Assembly: GCA_963763485.1 (NCBI GenBank)
Contig: CAVXOW010000004.1
Coordinates: 434,001 to 498,000, forward strand
Direction of reading: 5' to 3'
From: CAWCKS01 sp963763485
GTDB taxonomy: Bacteria > Pseudomonadota > Alphaproteobacteria > Rhizobiales > Xanthobacteraceae
Length of the DNA stretch: 64,000 nt
Shown: positions 17,505-27,524 of the stretch, piece after piece
How positions within the stretch are numbered: the first letter of the stretch is position 1
How the letters are laid out: each line of letters begins with the position of its first letter
Made by a program: the position numbers and the translations under genes
Notes under the pieces: model-generated
The model's input: the letters and a program-made list of their open reading frames with translations, nothing else
What the model was told of the DNA's origin: nothing
Databases searched by the model: none

Positions 17505-18368
17505 TTATGCGAGCTCGGTTCTGCCGTTCCTGACGACGGTGACGTTGCGCGCCTTCACGCGGGCCTCGAACGAAACGACGTTACCGTCCTTCCAGAGATC
17601 CATGGTGACGGTGTCGCCGGGGAATACCGGCGACGAGAACCGCGCCGCATGCCGCTTGAACGCGGCCGGATCGTAGTCGGCAAAAGTCTGCAGCACGCCG
17701 CGGCAGGTGATGCCGTAGGTGCACATGCCATGCAGAATCGGGACGGGAAAGCCGGCGCGCTTGGCGAACTCGGGATCGCTGTGCAGCGGATTGCGGTCGC
17801 CTGACAGGCGATAGATCAGCGCCTGGTCCGGCCGCGTCTTGATATCGACGGATTTGTCCGGCGCGCGTTTCGGGATCGGATGCGGCTCGGGCTGGCCCTC
17901 GGACGGACCGCCGAATCCGCCGTCGCCGCGGGCGAAGGTCGAGGCCAAGAGTGTCGCAAGCTTTTCGCCGGAGGCGGCATCGCGCACCACGGTCTCGCGC
18001 TGGATCACGGCGCCCTTGTCCTTGCCCTTGTCGTAGACACCGGCAACGCGCGAGTCGGCATAGACCTTGGCGGTCGCCGGCATCGGCTTGTGGAAGGTGA
18101 TGTCGCGCTCGCCGTCGACCGACATCACGCGATTGAGTTCGATATGGCCGGGGTTGGCGCCCCATACGCAGACCGAGGCGAAGGTCGGCACCACCTTCAG
18201 CGGCTTCTTGGTGAAGTAGCCCTCATTGACGAACAGCAGTTCCTTCTCGTCCAGAGGGTCGTTGCCCATGCCGATGCCGAGCGCATACAGCATCACCTCG
18301 CGGTCGGACCACGAATACGGTACGCCCTCGGTCTTCAGCTTGAGGACATCGGGATAGTTGATCGGCAT
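17505..18368 (-). CDS. MaoC family enoyl-CoA hydratase 2
   Basis: The 287-residue double-hotdog protein has the hydratase-2 start (YSWSDREVMLYALGIGMGND), a linker FGGPSEGQ and the catalytic motif YRLSGDRNPLHSDPEFAKRA, in which the Asp of GDRN and the His of NPLH are the known acid/base pair, then PILHGMCTYGITCRGVLQTF. It hydrates trans-2-enoyl-CoA to (3R)-hydroxyacyl-CoA, which the adjacent SDR oxidises. It lies 20 bases downstream of the second acyl-CoA dehydrogenase in the same operon. Confidence 0.88.
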   Translation of the reverse strand: MPINYPDVLKLKTEGVPYSWSDREVMLYALGIGMGNDPLDEKELLFVNEGYFTKKPLKVVPTFASVCVWGANPGHIELNRVMSVDGERDITFHKPMPATAKVYADSRVAGVYDKGKDKGAVIQRETVVRDAASGEKLATLLASTFARGDGGFGGPSEGQPEPHPIPKRAPDKSVDIKTRPDQALIYRLSGDRNPLHSDPEFAKRAGFPVPILHGMCTYGITCRGVLQTFADYDPAAFKRHAARFSSPVFPGDTVTMDLWKDGNVVSFEARVKARNVTVVRNGRTELA

Positions 18369-18388
18369 TGCGGTGTCCTCGCTGTTGG

Positions 18389-19525
18389 TCAGATGCCCTT
18401 GAGGCGGGCGAAGCGCTCGCGGTGATAGGCCGACGAGCCGAACGATGCCTCCAGCGTCCGCGCCCGCTTGATGTAGAAGCCGGCGTCGTGGGCGTCGGTC
18501 ATGCCGATGCCGCCGTGCAGCTGGATCATCTCGCGGCTCACGTAATTGACGAGGTCGTTCGCCGTCGCCTTGGCGAGCGAGGTCAATTCCGACACGTCGG
18601 CGGCATCGCTATCGATCGCGGTCAGCGCTTCATCGACCGTCGGCCGTGCCAACTGAATCTGCGTGAACAGGTTGGCCGCGCGATGCTGCAGCGCCTGGAA
18701 GGTGCCGATGACCTGGCCGAACTGGACACGGGTCTTGAGGTAGTCCAGCGTGGTCTCGAACGCCTGGAGCGCAACACCGACCTCTTCGGCAGCGATCGAG
18801 GCATAGACGCGATCCAGCACCTTGGTCAGCAGCGTGTTGCCGTCGTCGGCCTTGCCCAGCACCGCATCTGCGCCGACCTCGACGTTGTCGAACTTGAGGT
18901 CGGCATAGCCGCGCGAGTCGATCAGCTCACGCCGCTTGCGGCTCAAGCCCTTGGCATTGGCCGGCACCAGGAACAGCGTCACGCCCTTTGCGTCGGTCGG
19001 CTTGCCGCTGGTGCGCGCCGCGACGACGAACACGTTGGCGGCCAGACCTTCCAGCACGAAGGTCTTGTTGCCCGACAGCGAGTAGCCGTTGCCTTTCTTG
19101 GCCGCGGCGAGCGCGATCTTTTCGGGTGCGTAGCGCGGGCCTTCGTCGAGCGCGAGTGCCGCGACCGCCGAACCATCGGCGATCTTTGGCAGCCACCCGT
19201 TCTTCTGGGCATCGCTGCCACCGAGCGTGATCGCGCTGGCGGCACCGATGGCGGAGCCGATCAGCGGAGCGGCCACGAGCTTGCGGCCGAACTCTTCGAG
19301 AATGACCCCCATGCTGCGGTAGCCGAAATCCGAGCCGCCGAAGTCCTCGGGGATCACGACGCCGGTCCAGCCCATGCCGGCGATCGACTTGAAGGTCGCA
19401 GGATCGAAGCCGATCTCGCTGCCGCTGTCGCGGATCTTTCGCATCGCGCTGACAGGAGAGTGATCGGTCACCCAGCCCTTCGCGCTGTCGCGCAGCATCT
19501 CCTGCTCTTCGGTCAACAATGTCAT
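18389..19525 (-). CDS. Acyl-CoA dehydrogenase family protein (small type)
   Basis: The 378-residue flavoprotein has the N-terminal helical domain (MTLLTEEQEMLRDSAKGWV), ALDEGPRYAPEKIALAAAKK in the middle and a C-terminal domain (QFGQVIGTFQALQHRAANLF, LHGGIGMTDAHDAGFYIKRA). The spacing lacks the usual catalytic Glu context, which is common in the FadE-type pairs that act as alpha2beta2 heterocomplexes with a larger partner. The partner is the next gene upstream, 33 bases away. It probably oxidises a bulky or branched acyl-CoA. Confidence 0.82.
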   Translation of the reverse strand: MTLLTEEQEMLRDSAKGWVTDHSPVSAMRKIRDSGSEIGFDPATFKSIAGMGWTGVVIPEDFGGSDFGYRSMGVILEEFGRKLVAAPLIGSAIGAASAITLGGSDAQKNGWLPKIADGSAVAALALDEGPRYAPEKIALAAAKKGNGYSLSGNKTFVLEGLAANVFVVAARTSGKPTDAKGVTLFLVPANAKGLSRKRRELIDSRGYADLKFDNVEVGADAVLGKADDGNTLLTKVLDRVYASIAAEEVGVALQAFETTLDYLKTRVQFGQVIGTFQALQHRAANLFTQIQLARPTVDEALTAIDSDAADVSELTSLAKATANDLVNYVSREMIQLHGGIGMTDAHDAGFYIKRARTLEASFGSSAYHRERFARLKGI

Positions 19526-19558
19526 GACGCTCTCCTCAAAACTTTCGCTACGCCGCGC

Positions 19559-20773
19559 TTATTGATGGTCCATCAGGCCCAGCATGCGCTTGGCAATGAT
19601 GTTGTTCTGGATCTCGGTCGTGCCGGAAAAGATCGTCATCGCCTTGTTGGACAGGAACGCCCGCGTGGTGTCGAGTTCATCCTGCTTGAACTGGTCGCCC
19701 TGCCAGCCGAGGCCCTGCTCGCCGAAGATTTCGACCAGGAGCTCCTCGCGTTCCTGCTGGATACGGGCGCGGGCGTTCTTGGCCACGGAGGTGAACTCGC
19801 TCGGCCCCTGCCCGGCCTTGGTCTCATCGAGCATGCGCTGCTGCATCAGCTTCAGCGTGCGGAACTCCATCATGTGCTTGATAATGCGCTGGCGTAGATC
19901 CGGGTCGGCGATGCGGCCCTTCTCGTCGACGCCGAGATATTCCTTGGCCACCTCGTCGAGCGGACGGGTGTCGCCCGCCATCTGCCGGCGCCGTGTATCC
20001 GTGGCGTTGCGCTCGAACTGCAGCAGACGCTTGGCGATGGTCCAGCCGTCGTTGAGCTGCCCCATCAGGTTCTCCTTCGGCACCTTCACGTCGGTGAAGA
20101 AGATCTCGGAAAATGGCGACTGGCCCGAGATGATCCTGATCGGCCGCACTTCGACGCCGGGCGTCTTCATGTCGATCAGGAGGAAGCTGATGCCCTCTTG
20201 CTTCTGCACGTTCGGATCGGTGCGGACCAGGCAGAAGCACCAGTCGGCAAACTGGCTGCCCGAGGTCCAGATCTTCTGGCCGTTGACCAGATAATGGTCG
20301 CCCTTGTCCTCGGCCTTGGTCGACAGCCCAGCGAGATCGGACCCGGCGCCCGGCTCGGAGTAGCCCTGGCACCAGCGCACCTCGCCGCGCGATACGCGGC
20401 TTAGGTGCAGCTTCTTCTGCTCCTCGCTGCCGTGCTCCAGCATGGTCGGGCCGAGCAGCGTGGTGCCCATGCCGGTCATGGGGTTGAACGCCCCCATGTT
20501 GAAAAACTCCTGCGCGACGATACGGGCCTGCACCGTCGGGAGACCGCCACCGCCATAAGCCTTCGGCCAGCCAGGCGTTCCCCAGCCCTTGGAGGCGACA
20601 CGCTCCTTCCAGAGCTTCCAGTCCGGCCCGTCCGGATAGCGCGGCATGCTCTGGAAATATTCTTCCAGCTTGGTCTTCAACAACTCCGGAAAGTTCTCCT
20701 TGATCCAGGCGCGCACCTCGCCGCGGAAGGCGTCAAGCTTTGTAGTGTCTTCGACTTCGGCCAGGACGTTCAT
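19559..20773 (-). CDS. Acyl-CoA dehydrogenase family protein (large partner)
   Basis: The 404-residue flavoprotein contains RWCQGYSEPGAGSDLAGLST, the FAD-binding loop motif, KIWTSGSQFADWCFCLVRTD, and the C-terminal GTTEIQNNIIAKRMLGL tail typical of acyl-CoA dehydrogenases. It is the first gene of a minus-strand operon that continues with the second dehydrogenase, hydratase 2, SDR, a DapA-like lyase and a Nudix hydrolase. Paired genes of this sort in actinobacteria and rhizobia form heteromeric enzymes for sterol-like or branched chains. An 18-bp palindrome lies about 60 bases upstream of its start. Confidence 0.88.
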   Translation of the reverse strand: MNVLAEVEDTTKLDAFRGEVRAWIKENFPELLKTKLEEYFQSMPRYPDGPDWKLWKERVASKGWGTPGWPKAYGGGGLPTVQARIVAQEFFNMGAFNPMTGMGTTLLGPTMLEHGSEEQKKLHLSRVSRGEVRWCQGYSEPGAGSDLAGLSTKAEDKGDHYLVNGQKIWTSGSQFADWCFCLVRTDPNVQKQEGISFLLIDMKTPGVEVRPIRIISGQSPFSEIFFTDVKVPKENLMGQLNDGWTIAKRLLQFERNATDTRRRQMAGDTRPLDEVAKEYLGVDEKGRIADPDLRQRIIKHMMEFRTLKLMQQRMLDETKAGQGPSEFTSVAKNARARIQQEREELLVEIFGEQGLGWQGDQFKQDELDTTRAFLSNKAMTIFSGTTEIQNNIIAKRMLGLMDHQ

Positions 20774-21259
20774 GGAGTGGCTCCGGGATCGTGGACGTTT
20801 TGGTTTCAGGTTCGGTCGCAGTGCCGTTCTAATCTTGCATGCTGCAATGCAAAATCAGCGGTGCCGCGACATCGGCAATTCTGGAAGACCATGGCGCACA
20901 GCAATTAGCGCGCCTCGTCTCCTTGCGTACATTTCCTCATCGGCGCCATTGCGCCTGTCTTCATTCTTGACTGTACCGCGCGCCCTTCCGCGCGCAACAC
21001 AGTTGGCGTTCCATTTTCTGAGCACCAAGGCTTTTCTAAGCATCAAGGCTCGCAGGCTCGCAACAGCGCGTTTGTCATTGGACGTATTCTCAGGCCGAGG
21101 GATGATCGCGTGGCCGAAACCGGCCCGTGATGCTAAAGGATTGCGTTCCCGCATGGGATTTGCTTTGCCTTCCCTACAAAGGCTTTGACGCGTGTTCCGC
21201 CTCGCGACTGCGGAGTGTGCGGGCTATCGCCTTCAAGAAGACGACCAGGAGAGACGCCG
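20774..21259. other. Divergent intergenic region of the acyl-CoA operon
   Basis: No protein-like frame is found in these 486 bases between the divergent dehydrogenase and acyl-CoA synthetase genes. It holds the palindrome at 20835-20852 and must contain both promoters. AGGAGAG at about 21248-21254 is the ribosome binding site for the synthetase. Confidence 0.5.
20835..20852. promoter_or_regulatory. Palindromic operator candidate, TTGCAT-N6-ATGCAA
   Basis: TTGCAT (20835-20840) and ATGCAA (20847-20852) are perfect inverted half-sites around GCTGCA. The site is 62 bases upstream of the first gene of the minus-strand acyl-CoA operon and in the shared divergent region, a common place for a TetR-type repressor of beta-oxidation. 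No regulator gene is adjacent, so the binding protein is unknown. Confidence 0.45.
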
Positions 21260-23482
21260 ATGGACGCCACCGCCCGGAAACTTGACCAGCAAGCGACCGC
21301 CTGGTCGCCGGCCCCCAATGCCGCCGAGATCGTCAAGCGCATCCACGCGATGCTCCATCCGCGCAACATCGTCGTGGTCGGCGCCACCGACAAGCCCGGC
21401 AACTACGCCGAGCGCATCTGGAACAACCTCGTCAAGTATCAGTATGCCGGCGGCATGTACCCGATCAACGCGCGCCGCGACATGGTTTGGGGCGTCAAAT
21501 GCTACAAGGATTTTGCCGATCTGCCCGACAAGCCCGACCATGTGCTGGTGCTGGTGCCGGCGAAGTTCGCGGTGCAGGTGATCCGCGACGCGGCGGCTGC
21601 CGGCGCACGCTCGGCGACGATCGTCACCTCCGGTTTTGACGAACTCGAGGATGCCGAAAGCCAGCAGCTCGCGATCGACCTCGAGGACGCCGTCAAGGAA
21701 ACCGGGCTCGCGGTCACCGGCCCGAACTGCCTCGGCAACCTCTCCTCCGGCGAACGGCTGTTCACCAACATCGACGAGCGTCCCGTGCAGATGATCGCCG
21801 GCCCAGTCGCCGTGGTCGGCCAGTCCGGCGCGGTCATCATGCAGCTGCGCCAGGCCTTCGAGGACCGTGGCATCGACGTCGGCTACATGGTGACGACCGG
21901 CAACGAGGTCGGCCTCGAGACCCCCGACTTCATGCAGTATTTCGCCGCCGATCCGAGCATCGGCGTCATCGTGACCTATCTCGAAGGCGTGCGGAACACG
22001 AAGAGCTTTCGCGACGCCTGCAAGGCAGCGCGCGCTGCCGGCAAGCCGATCATCGCGCTGAAGCTCGGCGCTTCCGAAGGCGGCCGGGCCGCGGCGATGG
22101 CGCACACCGGTGCGCTCGCCGGCTCGATCGAGACCTTCGACGCGATCTCGACCCGCGAGGGCGTGATCCGCGTGCGCGGCCTCGACGAATTGATCGAGAC
22201 CACCGAGTGCTTCGTGAGTGTGAAGCCGCCGAAGGGCGACCGCATGGCGGCGGTGACGCTGTCCGGCGGCAAACGCGGCCTGATGATCGACGCGTTCTCC
22301 TCGGCCGGCCTCAACTTCAAGCCGCTCAGCAAGAACCTGAGCCAGAGTCTCTCGAAGATGCTCGGCCCGGGCAGCATCGTCGGCAATCCGCTCGACGCCG
22401 GCTTCGCCGCCGTGGTCGATCCGACGGTCTACATGCAGTCGGTCAAATTAATGATCGAAGATCCGGACACCGACATCGTCATCATCGACGCGGAATTTCC
22501 CAAGGCCCCGCACGAACTGCGCGAGCGCAATATCCGCCTGATCAATGAAATGGCCGGCGCGGCTTCCAAGCCCGTGGTCTACGTCAGCGCCATGTCGGTC
22601 GGCGTCAACGAGTTCACCAAGCAGCTCCGCAAGTCGGTCCCGAATGTCTCCTACATGCTCGGCACCGACCGCGCGGTCAGCGCGATCAAGCAGCTGATCG
22701 ATTACCAGAAGCTGCCGAAGAACATCCCGGACGTGAAGTCGAGCTCGAGTTCATCGGCGAAGGCGACGCTCGAGAAGGCGTTGAAGACCGCCAAGGGTGC
22801 GGCACTGGACGAGGTCGCGTCCAAGGCGTTGATGAAGGCCTACGGCATTCCGGTGTCGAAGGAAGGCGTGGCGACGACGCCGGCGGAGGCGGTCAAGATC
22901 GCCAAGCAGATCGACTTCCCGGTGGTTGCCAAGGTCGTCAGCGAGCAGATCCTGCACAAGTCGGACGTCGGCGGTGTCGTGCTGAATTTGAAGAATCCGG
23001 CCGAGGTCAAGAAGGCCTTCACCGACATCATGACCCGGATGAAGAAGATCAAGGGCAAGCCTGTGATCGACGGCATCCTGATCGCGCAAATGGTCAAGGC
23101 CGACCTCGAGCTCGTGGTCGGCGGCTCGCTCGACGCGGAGATGGGACCGGTGGTGCTGTTCGGCACCGGCGGCGTCGACATCGAGTTGATGAAGGACGTC
23201 GCGCTCGCCGGCGCGCCGCTCAACGACGCCGACGCCAAGGCGCTGATCAATCGCACCAAGGCCGGCGTGAAGCTCAAGGGCTATCGCGGCAAGCCGAAGC
23301 TGCACGAGCCGAGCGTGATCAAGGCGCTGGTCGGCCTCTCCAACCTGATGGCGGACGCCAATGGCCGCATCGCTTCGATCGATGTCAACCCGTTCCTGAT
23401 CAACGAGAAGAGCGGCGTCGCGGTCGATGCGCTGGTGGTGCTGAACAACGCGGCGGCGAAGAAAAGCGCGGCGGGGCATTGA
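21260..23482 (+). CDS. NDP-forming acyl-CoA synthetase (acetate--CoA ligase family), alpha-beta fusion
   Basis: The 740-residue protein has a CoA-binding Rossmann domain (HPRNIVVVGATDKPGNYAER, about 30-130), two succinyl-CoA-ligase-like domains with GPNCLGN and AMAHTGALAGS, whose His is the phosphorylated residue in this family, and a C-terminal ATP-grasp (from about 510; FPVVAKVVSEQILHKSDVGG). It should activate a carboxylic acid to its CoA thioester. I start it at the ATG at 21260 after AGGAGAG, not at an earlier in-frame GTG at 21185. It is divergent from the acyl-CoA dehydrogenase operon and probably supplies its substrate. Confidence 0.85.
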   Translation: MDATARKLDQQATAWSPAPNAAEIVKRIHAMLHPRNIVVVGATDKPGNYAERIWNNLVKYQYAGGMYPINARRDMVWGVKCYKDFADLPDKPDHVLVLVPAKFAVQVIRDAAAAGARSATIVTSGFDELEDAESQQLAIDLEDAVKETGLAVTGPNCLGNLSSGERLFTNIDERPVQMIAGPVAVVGQSGAVIMQLRQAFEDRGIDVGYMVTTGNEVGLETPDFMQYFAADPSIGVIVTYLEGVRNTKSFRDACKAARAAGKPIIALKLGASEGGRAAAMAHTGALAGSIETFDAISTREGVIRVRGLDELIETTECFVSVKPPKGDRMAAVTLSGGKRGLMIDAFSSAGLNFKPLSKNLSQSLSKMLGPGSIVGNPLDAGFAAVVDPTVYMQSVKLMIEDPDTDIVIIDAEFPKAPHELRERNIRLINEMAGAASKPVVYVSAMSVGVNEFTKQLRKSVPNVSYMLGTDRAVSAIKQLIDYQKLPKNIPDVKSSSSSSAKATLEKALKTAKGAALDEVASKALMKAYGIPVSKEGVATTPAEAVKIAKQIDFPVVAKVVSEQILHKSDVGGVVLNLKNPAEVKKAFTDIMTRMKKIKGKPVIDGILIAQMVKADLELVVGGSLDAEMGPVVLFGTGGVDIELMKDVALAGAPLNDADAKALINRTKAGVKLKGYRGKPKLHEPSVIKALVGLSNLMADANGRIASIDVNPFLINEKSGVAVDALVVLNNAAAKKSAAGH

Positions 23483-23575
23483 GGGGATTGGCGACGACAG
23501 ATAATGAGGCTTGGCGGCGCACGCGTCTCTGCTACCTTCCAGCAAATCCCACAAAATCCACGATGGGGGTTGCGT

Positions 23576-24005
23576 ATGTGGAATGCCACCACGATCGGGG
23601 CAGCTGTAGTTCGGTGCGCTTTTCATCTCAGCGCTAACGACGCAATCATCCGTTGCAGCAGAGCCATTCGAGGGGCTTTGGGCCAAAACCAAAAAAGAAT
23701 GTCTCGACGAGGAAGGCCCGAACAGCAGAACGCTCATCGACCTGGGCAATGTTGTCGCCGGCAAACCTGCCCCGATCTTTGACCAATATGAAAATCACTG
23801 CCGGATAGAGCGGAAATCCGTGGTCGGAGACGGAACAGCTTTAGCTGTTACATGCTTTGAATTCTGGGAGAATTTCACAAAAGGTATCGAGGGACAAAAA
23901 GCGACCATCAGGCTTTCTCCAGGAGCGGGAGGTACCCTCAAGATAGATGGCATAGCGTACCGACGCTGCGAGGCTAAGCTCGCGCCGGGCCAGTCGGAGC
24001 GCTAA
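23576..24005 (+). CDS. Hypothetical secreted protein, frameshifted within the signal peptide
   Basis: Removing one G near 23609 joins MWNATTIGAAV to FGALFISALTTQSSVAAEPF, a complete signal peptide cleaved before EPFEGLWAKT. The mature part, about 110 residues, contains KKECLDEEG, ENHCRIERK, VTCFEFWENF and YRRCEAK, that is four cysteines likely in two disulphides. Lengths work out to 142 residues. Without the correction the frame lacks a start. Function unknown; it follows the synthetase by about 95 bases. Confidence 0.6.
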
Positions 24006-24028
24006 ATTCCGAGAAAACGCCGCCCGCC

Positions 24029-27000
24029 CTACTCCGCCGCGATCTGACGCTGCACCAGCGGCGGCGGGTTCGACAGATCCTTCAACAGCGCGGCGCGCTT
24101 CGCCCTGCTCTTGTCGTAGGCCTGCTGCTTGACCGGGCCGTAGCCGCGGATGTCGTCGGGCAACGACAACAGCGCGATCGCCGTGAGCTCGGTCTCCGGC
24201 GCGAGCAGCTTCAGCACGGTCTCGACGTCACTTTCGTACTCGGCGATGAGCGCACGTTCGAGCCGGCGATCGTGTGAGTAGCCGAACAGGTCGAGCGGCG
24301 TGCCGCGCAGGCCCTTCAGGCCCGCCAGCACCTTGAAGCCGGTCATCATCCAGCCGCCGAACATCTTCTTCTTCGGGCGTCCGGCGCCATCGTCGGCTGC
24401 CGGCAGCAGCGGCGGCGCGAGATGATAGCTGAGCTTGAAGTTGCCCTCGAACTGGTCGCGCAGCTGCTTCTCGAACGAGCCGTCGGTGTAGAGCCGCGCC
24501 ACTTCGTACTCGTCCTTGTAGGCGAGCAGCTTTGCGTAGTTGACCGCGGCCGCACGCGGCAGCGCCTCGCCAAATCCCTTGGCATCGGCCGCGCGCTTGA
24601 CCTTGTCGACCAGCGCACGATAGCGCTCCGCCAGCGCGGCGTTCTGGTAGGCGGTCAGGTGCGCGGAACGATGGGCAATGATCTCGTCGAGCGACATGTC
24701 GCCGAGCACCTTGTGCGCGGCGGCTTCCTCATGCCCCGCCATCATTGCTGCGAGTTGCTCGGGCTTGGCCGCAGCGAGCCGGCCGAGCCGGAACGCCAGC
24801 GTGTTCATCTTGATCGAGACGCCATTCAGTTCGATCGCCTGTTCGATCGACTGTGCGGTCAGCGGCAGCAGGCCGCGCTGATAGGCGTAGCCCATCATCA
24901 TCATGTTGGTGGCGATGGCATCGCCGAGCAGCACTTCGGCGGGCGTGGTGAAATCGACGAAGGTCGAGTCCTTGGTCAGCGCGCCTTCCAGCACATGGTT
25001 CACCTTGCCCTGCTGGAAATCAAAATCCCGATTGCGGATGAAGTCGGCAATCGGGATCAGGTGGGTGTTGACAATGCCTGTGGTGCGCGGCGCGTCACAA
25101 AGCGTGATCGTCTCTTTCGAGGCGGCGACAACCTCGTCCGCCGCGATCACGAGATCGGCAGTGCCGGTGACGATGCGCGAGCATTTGACGTCGTCGGTGT
25201 CCTGCGAAAGCCGGATGTGGCTCAGCACCGCCCCACCCTTCTGGGCAAGGCCGGACATATCGAGGATCATGCTGGCGTGGCCCTCGATGTGGGCGGCCAT
25301 GCCGAGCAGCGCGCCGATCGTAAGCACGCCGGTGCCACCGACGCCGCCGACGGCGATGTTGTAGGTCCGGTCCAGCGATGGCCGGGTCGCGGGCTCCGGC
25401 AACTCGCCGATCGCTGCGAGATCGACCGGGCGCGCGCTTGCGCAAGGTGCCGCCATCGACCGTCACGAAGGACGGGCAAAAACCTTTGACGCAGGAATAG
25501 TCCTTGTTGCAGCTCGACTGGTTGATGGTGCGCTTGCGGCCGAACTCGGTCTCCAGCGGCTCGACCGAGATGCAGTTCGACTGCACCGAGCAGTCGCCGC
25601 AGCCTTCGCACACCGCAGCGTTGATCATCACGCGGCGTGACGGATCTTCCAGGATGCCGCGCTTGCGGCGGCGCCGCTTCTCGGCGGCGCAGGTCTGCAC
25701 GAACACGATCGCCGAGCAGCCCGGCGTCTCGCGGCAGGCCTTCATGACCGCGTCGAGCTGGTCGCGGTGCGCCAGTTTCGTGCCGGGCGCAATGGTGTGC
25801 GTGGGATAGGCGTCCGGAGTTTCCGAGACCAGGTAGATCTCGCGGACACCCTCGGAATGCAGCTGGAAGGTGATTTGCTGCGGCGACAGGTCGCCGTCGA
25901 CATGCTGGCCGCCGGTCATCGCGACCGCGTCGTTGTAAAGGATCTTGTAGGTGATGTTGGCCTTGGAGGCGACCGACTGGCGGATCGCGAGCGAGCCTGA
26001 GTGAAAGTAGGTGCCGTCGCCGATGTTGGCGAAGATGTGCTTCTCCTTGGTGAACGGCGCGATGCCGACCCACGGCACGCCCTCGCCGCCCATGTGGGTG
26101 AAGGTCTCGGTGTTGCGATCCATCCACAGCGACATGAAGTGGCAGCCGATGCCGGCAAGCGCGCGGCTGCCTTCGGGGACCTTGGTCGAGGTGTTGTGCG
26201 GACAGCCCGAGCAGAAATAAGGCGTGCGCACCACCGGCGCGATCGCCTGCACCTGCGAGGCTTCGCGACCGTGGAACCAGTCGGCCTTGGCACGCAGCAG
26301 CGCTGCAATGTCGGGATCGAGCTCCATCGCCAAAAGTCGATCGGTGATGGAGGTCGCGACCTTCGACACCGTCATCTCCTCGGCGAACGGCAGGAAGCGC
26401 TTGTCGTGGGAATCCATCTTGCCGACGATGCGCGGGCGCACGTCGTCGCGCCAGTTGAACAGCTCCTGCTTGACCTGGTTCTCGATGATCTCGCGGCGCT
26501 CTTCGACGATGAGAATCTCTTCGAGACCGACCGCGAAGTTGCGTACGCCCGCCGGCTCCAGCGGCCAGGGCATGCCGACCTTGTAGAGCCTGAGCCCAAT
26601 GCGCGCGGCGACCTGCTCGGTGATGCCAAGCTCGCGCAGCGCCTGCCGGACGTCTTCGTAGGATTTGCCCGATGCCATGATGCCGAACCGCGCCTTCGGC
26701 GAATCCATGGTGATGCGATCGACCTTGTTGGCGCGCGCGAACGCGATCGCGGCGTAGCCTTTGTAATCCTGCAGGCGACGGTCCTGCTCGAAGCGGTCGT
26801 CGGGCCAGCGCAGGTTGAGGCCGCCGGGCGGCAGCTCGAAATCGGTCGGGATGACGAACTGTCTCATTTCGTCGTTGAGGTTGATTTCCGCTGTCGTCTC
26901 GACCACCTCGGTGATCGTCTTCATGCCGACCCAGCAGCCGGAGTAGCGCGACATCGCGATGCCGAGCAGACCCATCTCGATGATTTCGTGGATGCTGGAG

Positions 27001-27524
27001 GGATAGAGATAGGGCATCAGCGCCGAAACGAAGGCGTGGTCCGACTGATGCGGCACGGTTGAGGATTTGGCGCCGTGGTCGTCGCCGGCGAGACACAGCA
27101 CGCCGCCGTTTTTCGCAGAGCCCGCCGCATTGCCGTGGCGGAGAACGTCACCGGAGCGATCGACGCCGGGACCCTTGCCGTACCAGATGCCGACGACGCC
27201 GTCGTACTTCGCGCCCGGCGACAGGTTGAGCTGCTGCGAGCCCCAGATTGCGGTCGCCGCAAGATCCTCGTTCACGCCCGGCTGGAACTTGATGCCGTAC
27301 TCGGCGAGATGCTTTTTCGCGGCGGTGAGTTGCTGGTCATAGCCGCCAAGCGGCGAGCCGCGATAACCGGTGACGAAGCCTGCGGTATTCAGGCCGTTGG
27401 CGCGATCCCGCCGGATTTGCGCCATCGGCAAGCGGACCAGCGCCTGGATGCCGGTCATGAACACGTGGCCGGATTTGGCGGTGTACTTCTGGTCGAGGCT
27501 GATTGCGCCCTGGTTTATTCCCAT
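24029..27524 (-). CDS. Fused indolepyruvate:ferredoxin oxidoreductase family protein, frameshifted near 25435
   Basis: The N-terminal part has GFVTGYRGSPLGGYDQQL, the ThDP domain region (GGEGVPWVGIAPFTKEKHIF, FANIGDGTYFHSGSLAIRQS) and a ferredoxin-like cysteine cluster (CEGCGDCSVQSNC ... CNKDYSCVKGFCPSF). After one surplus base near 25435 the gamma-type domain continues (YNIAVGGVGGTGVLTIGALL). Corrected length is 1164 residues, normal for the single-chain alphaproteobacterial form. It decarboxylates aryl- or branched 2-oxo acids to acyl-CoA with ferredoxin as acceptor. I start at the ATG at 27522-27524 with GAAGAGG upstream. Frame interruption in so conserved an enzyme suggests sequence error. 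Confidence 0.85.

Noticed and set aside
18368..19897. Plus-strand open frame of 509 codons opposite the acyl-CoA dehydrogenases
   Set aside because: Antisense shadow of conserved flavoprotein genes with no recognisable domain or ribosome binding site.
24422..27062. Long plus-strand open frames (355 and 353 codons) opposite the indolepyruvate oxidoreductase
   Set aside because: Complementary-frame artefacts of a GC-rich gene; no domain, and low-complexity composition.
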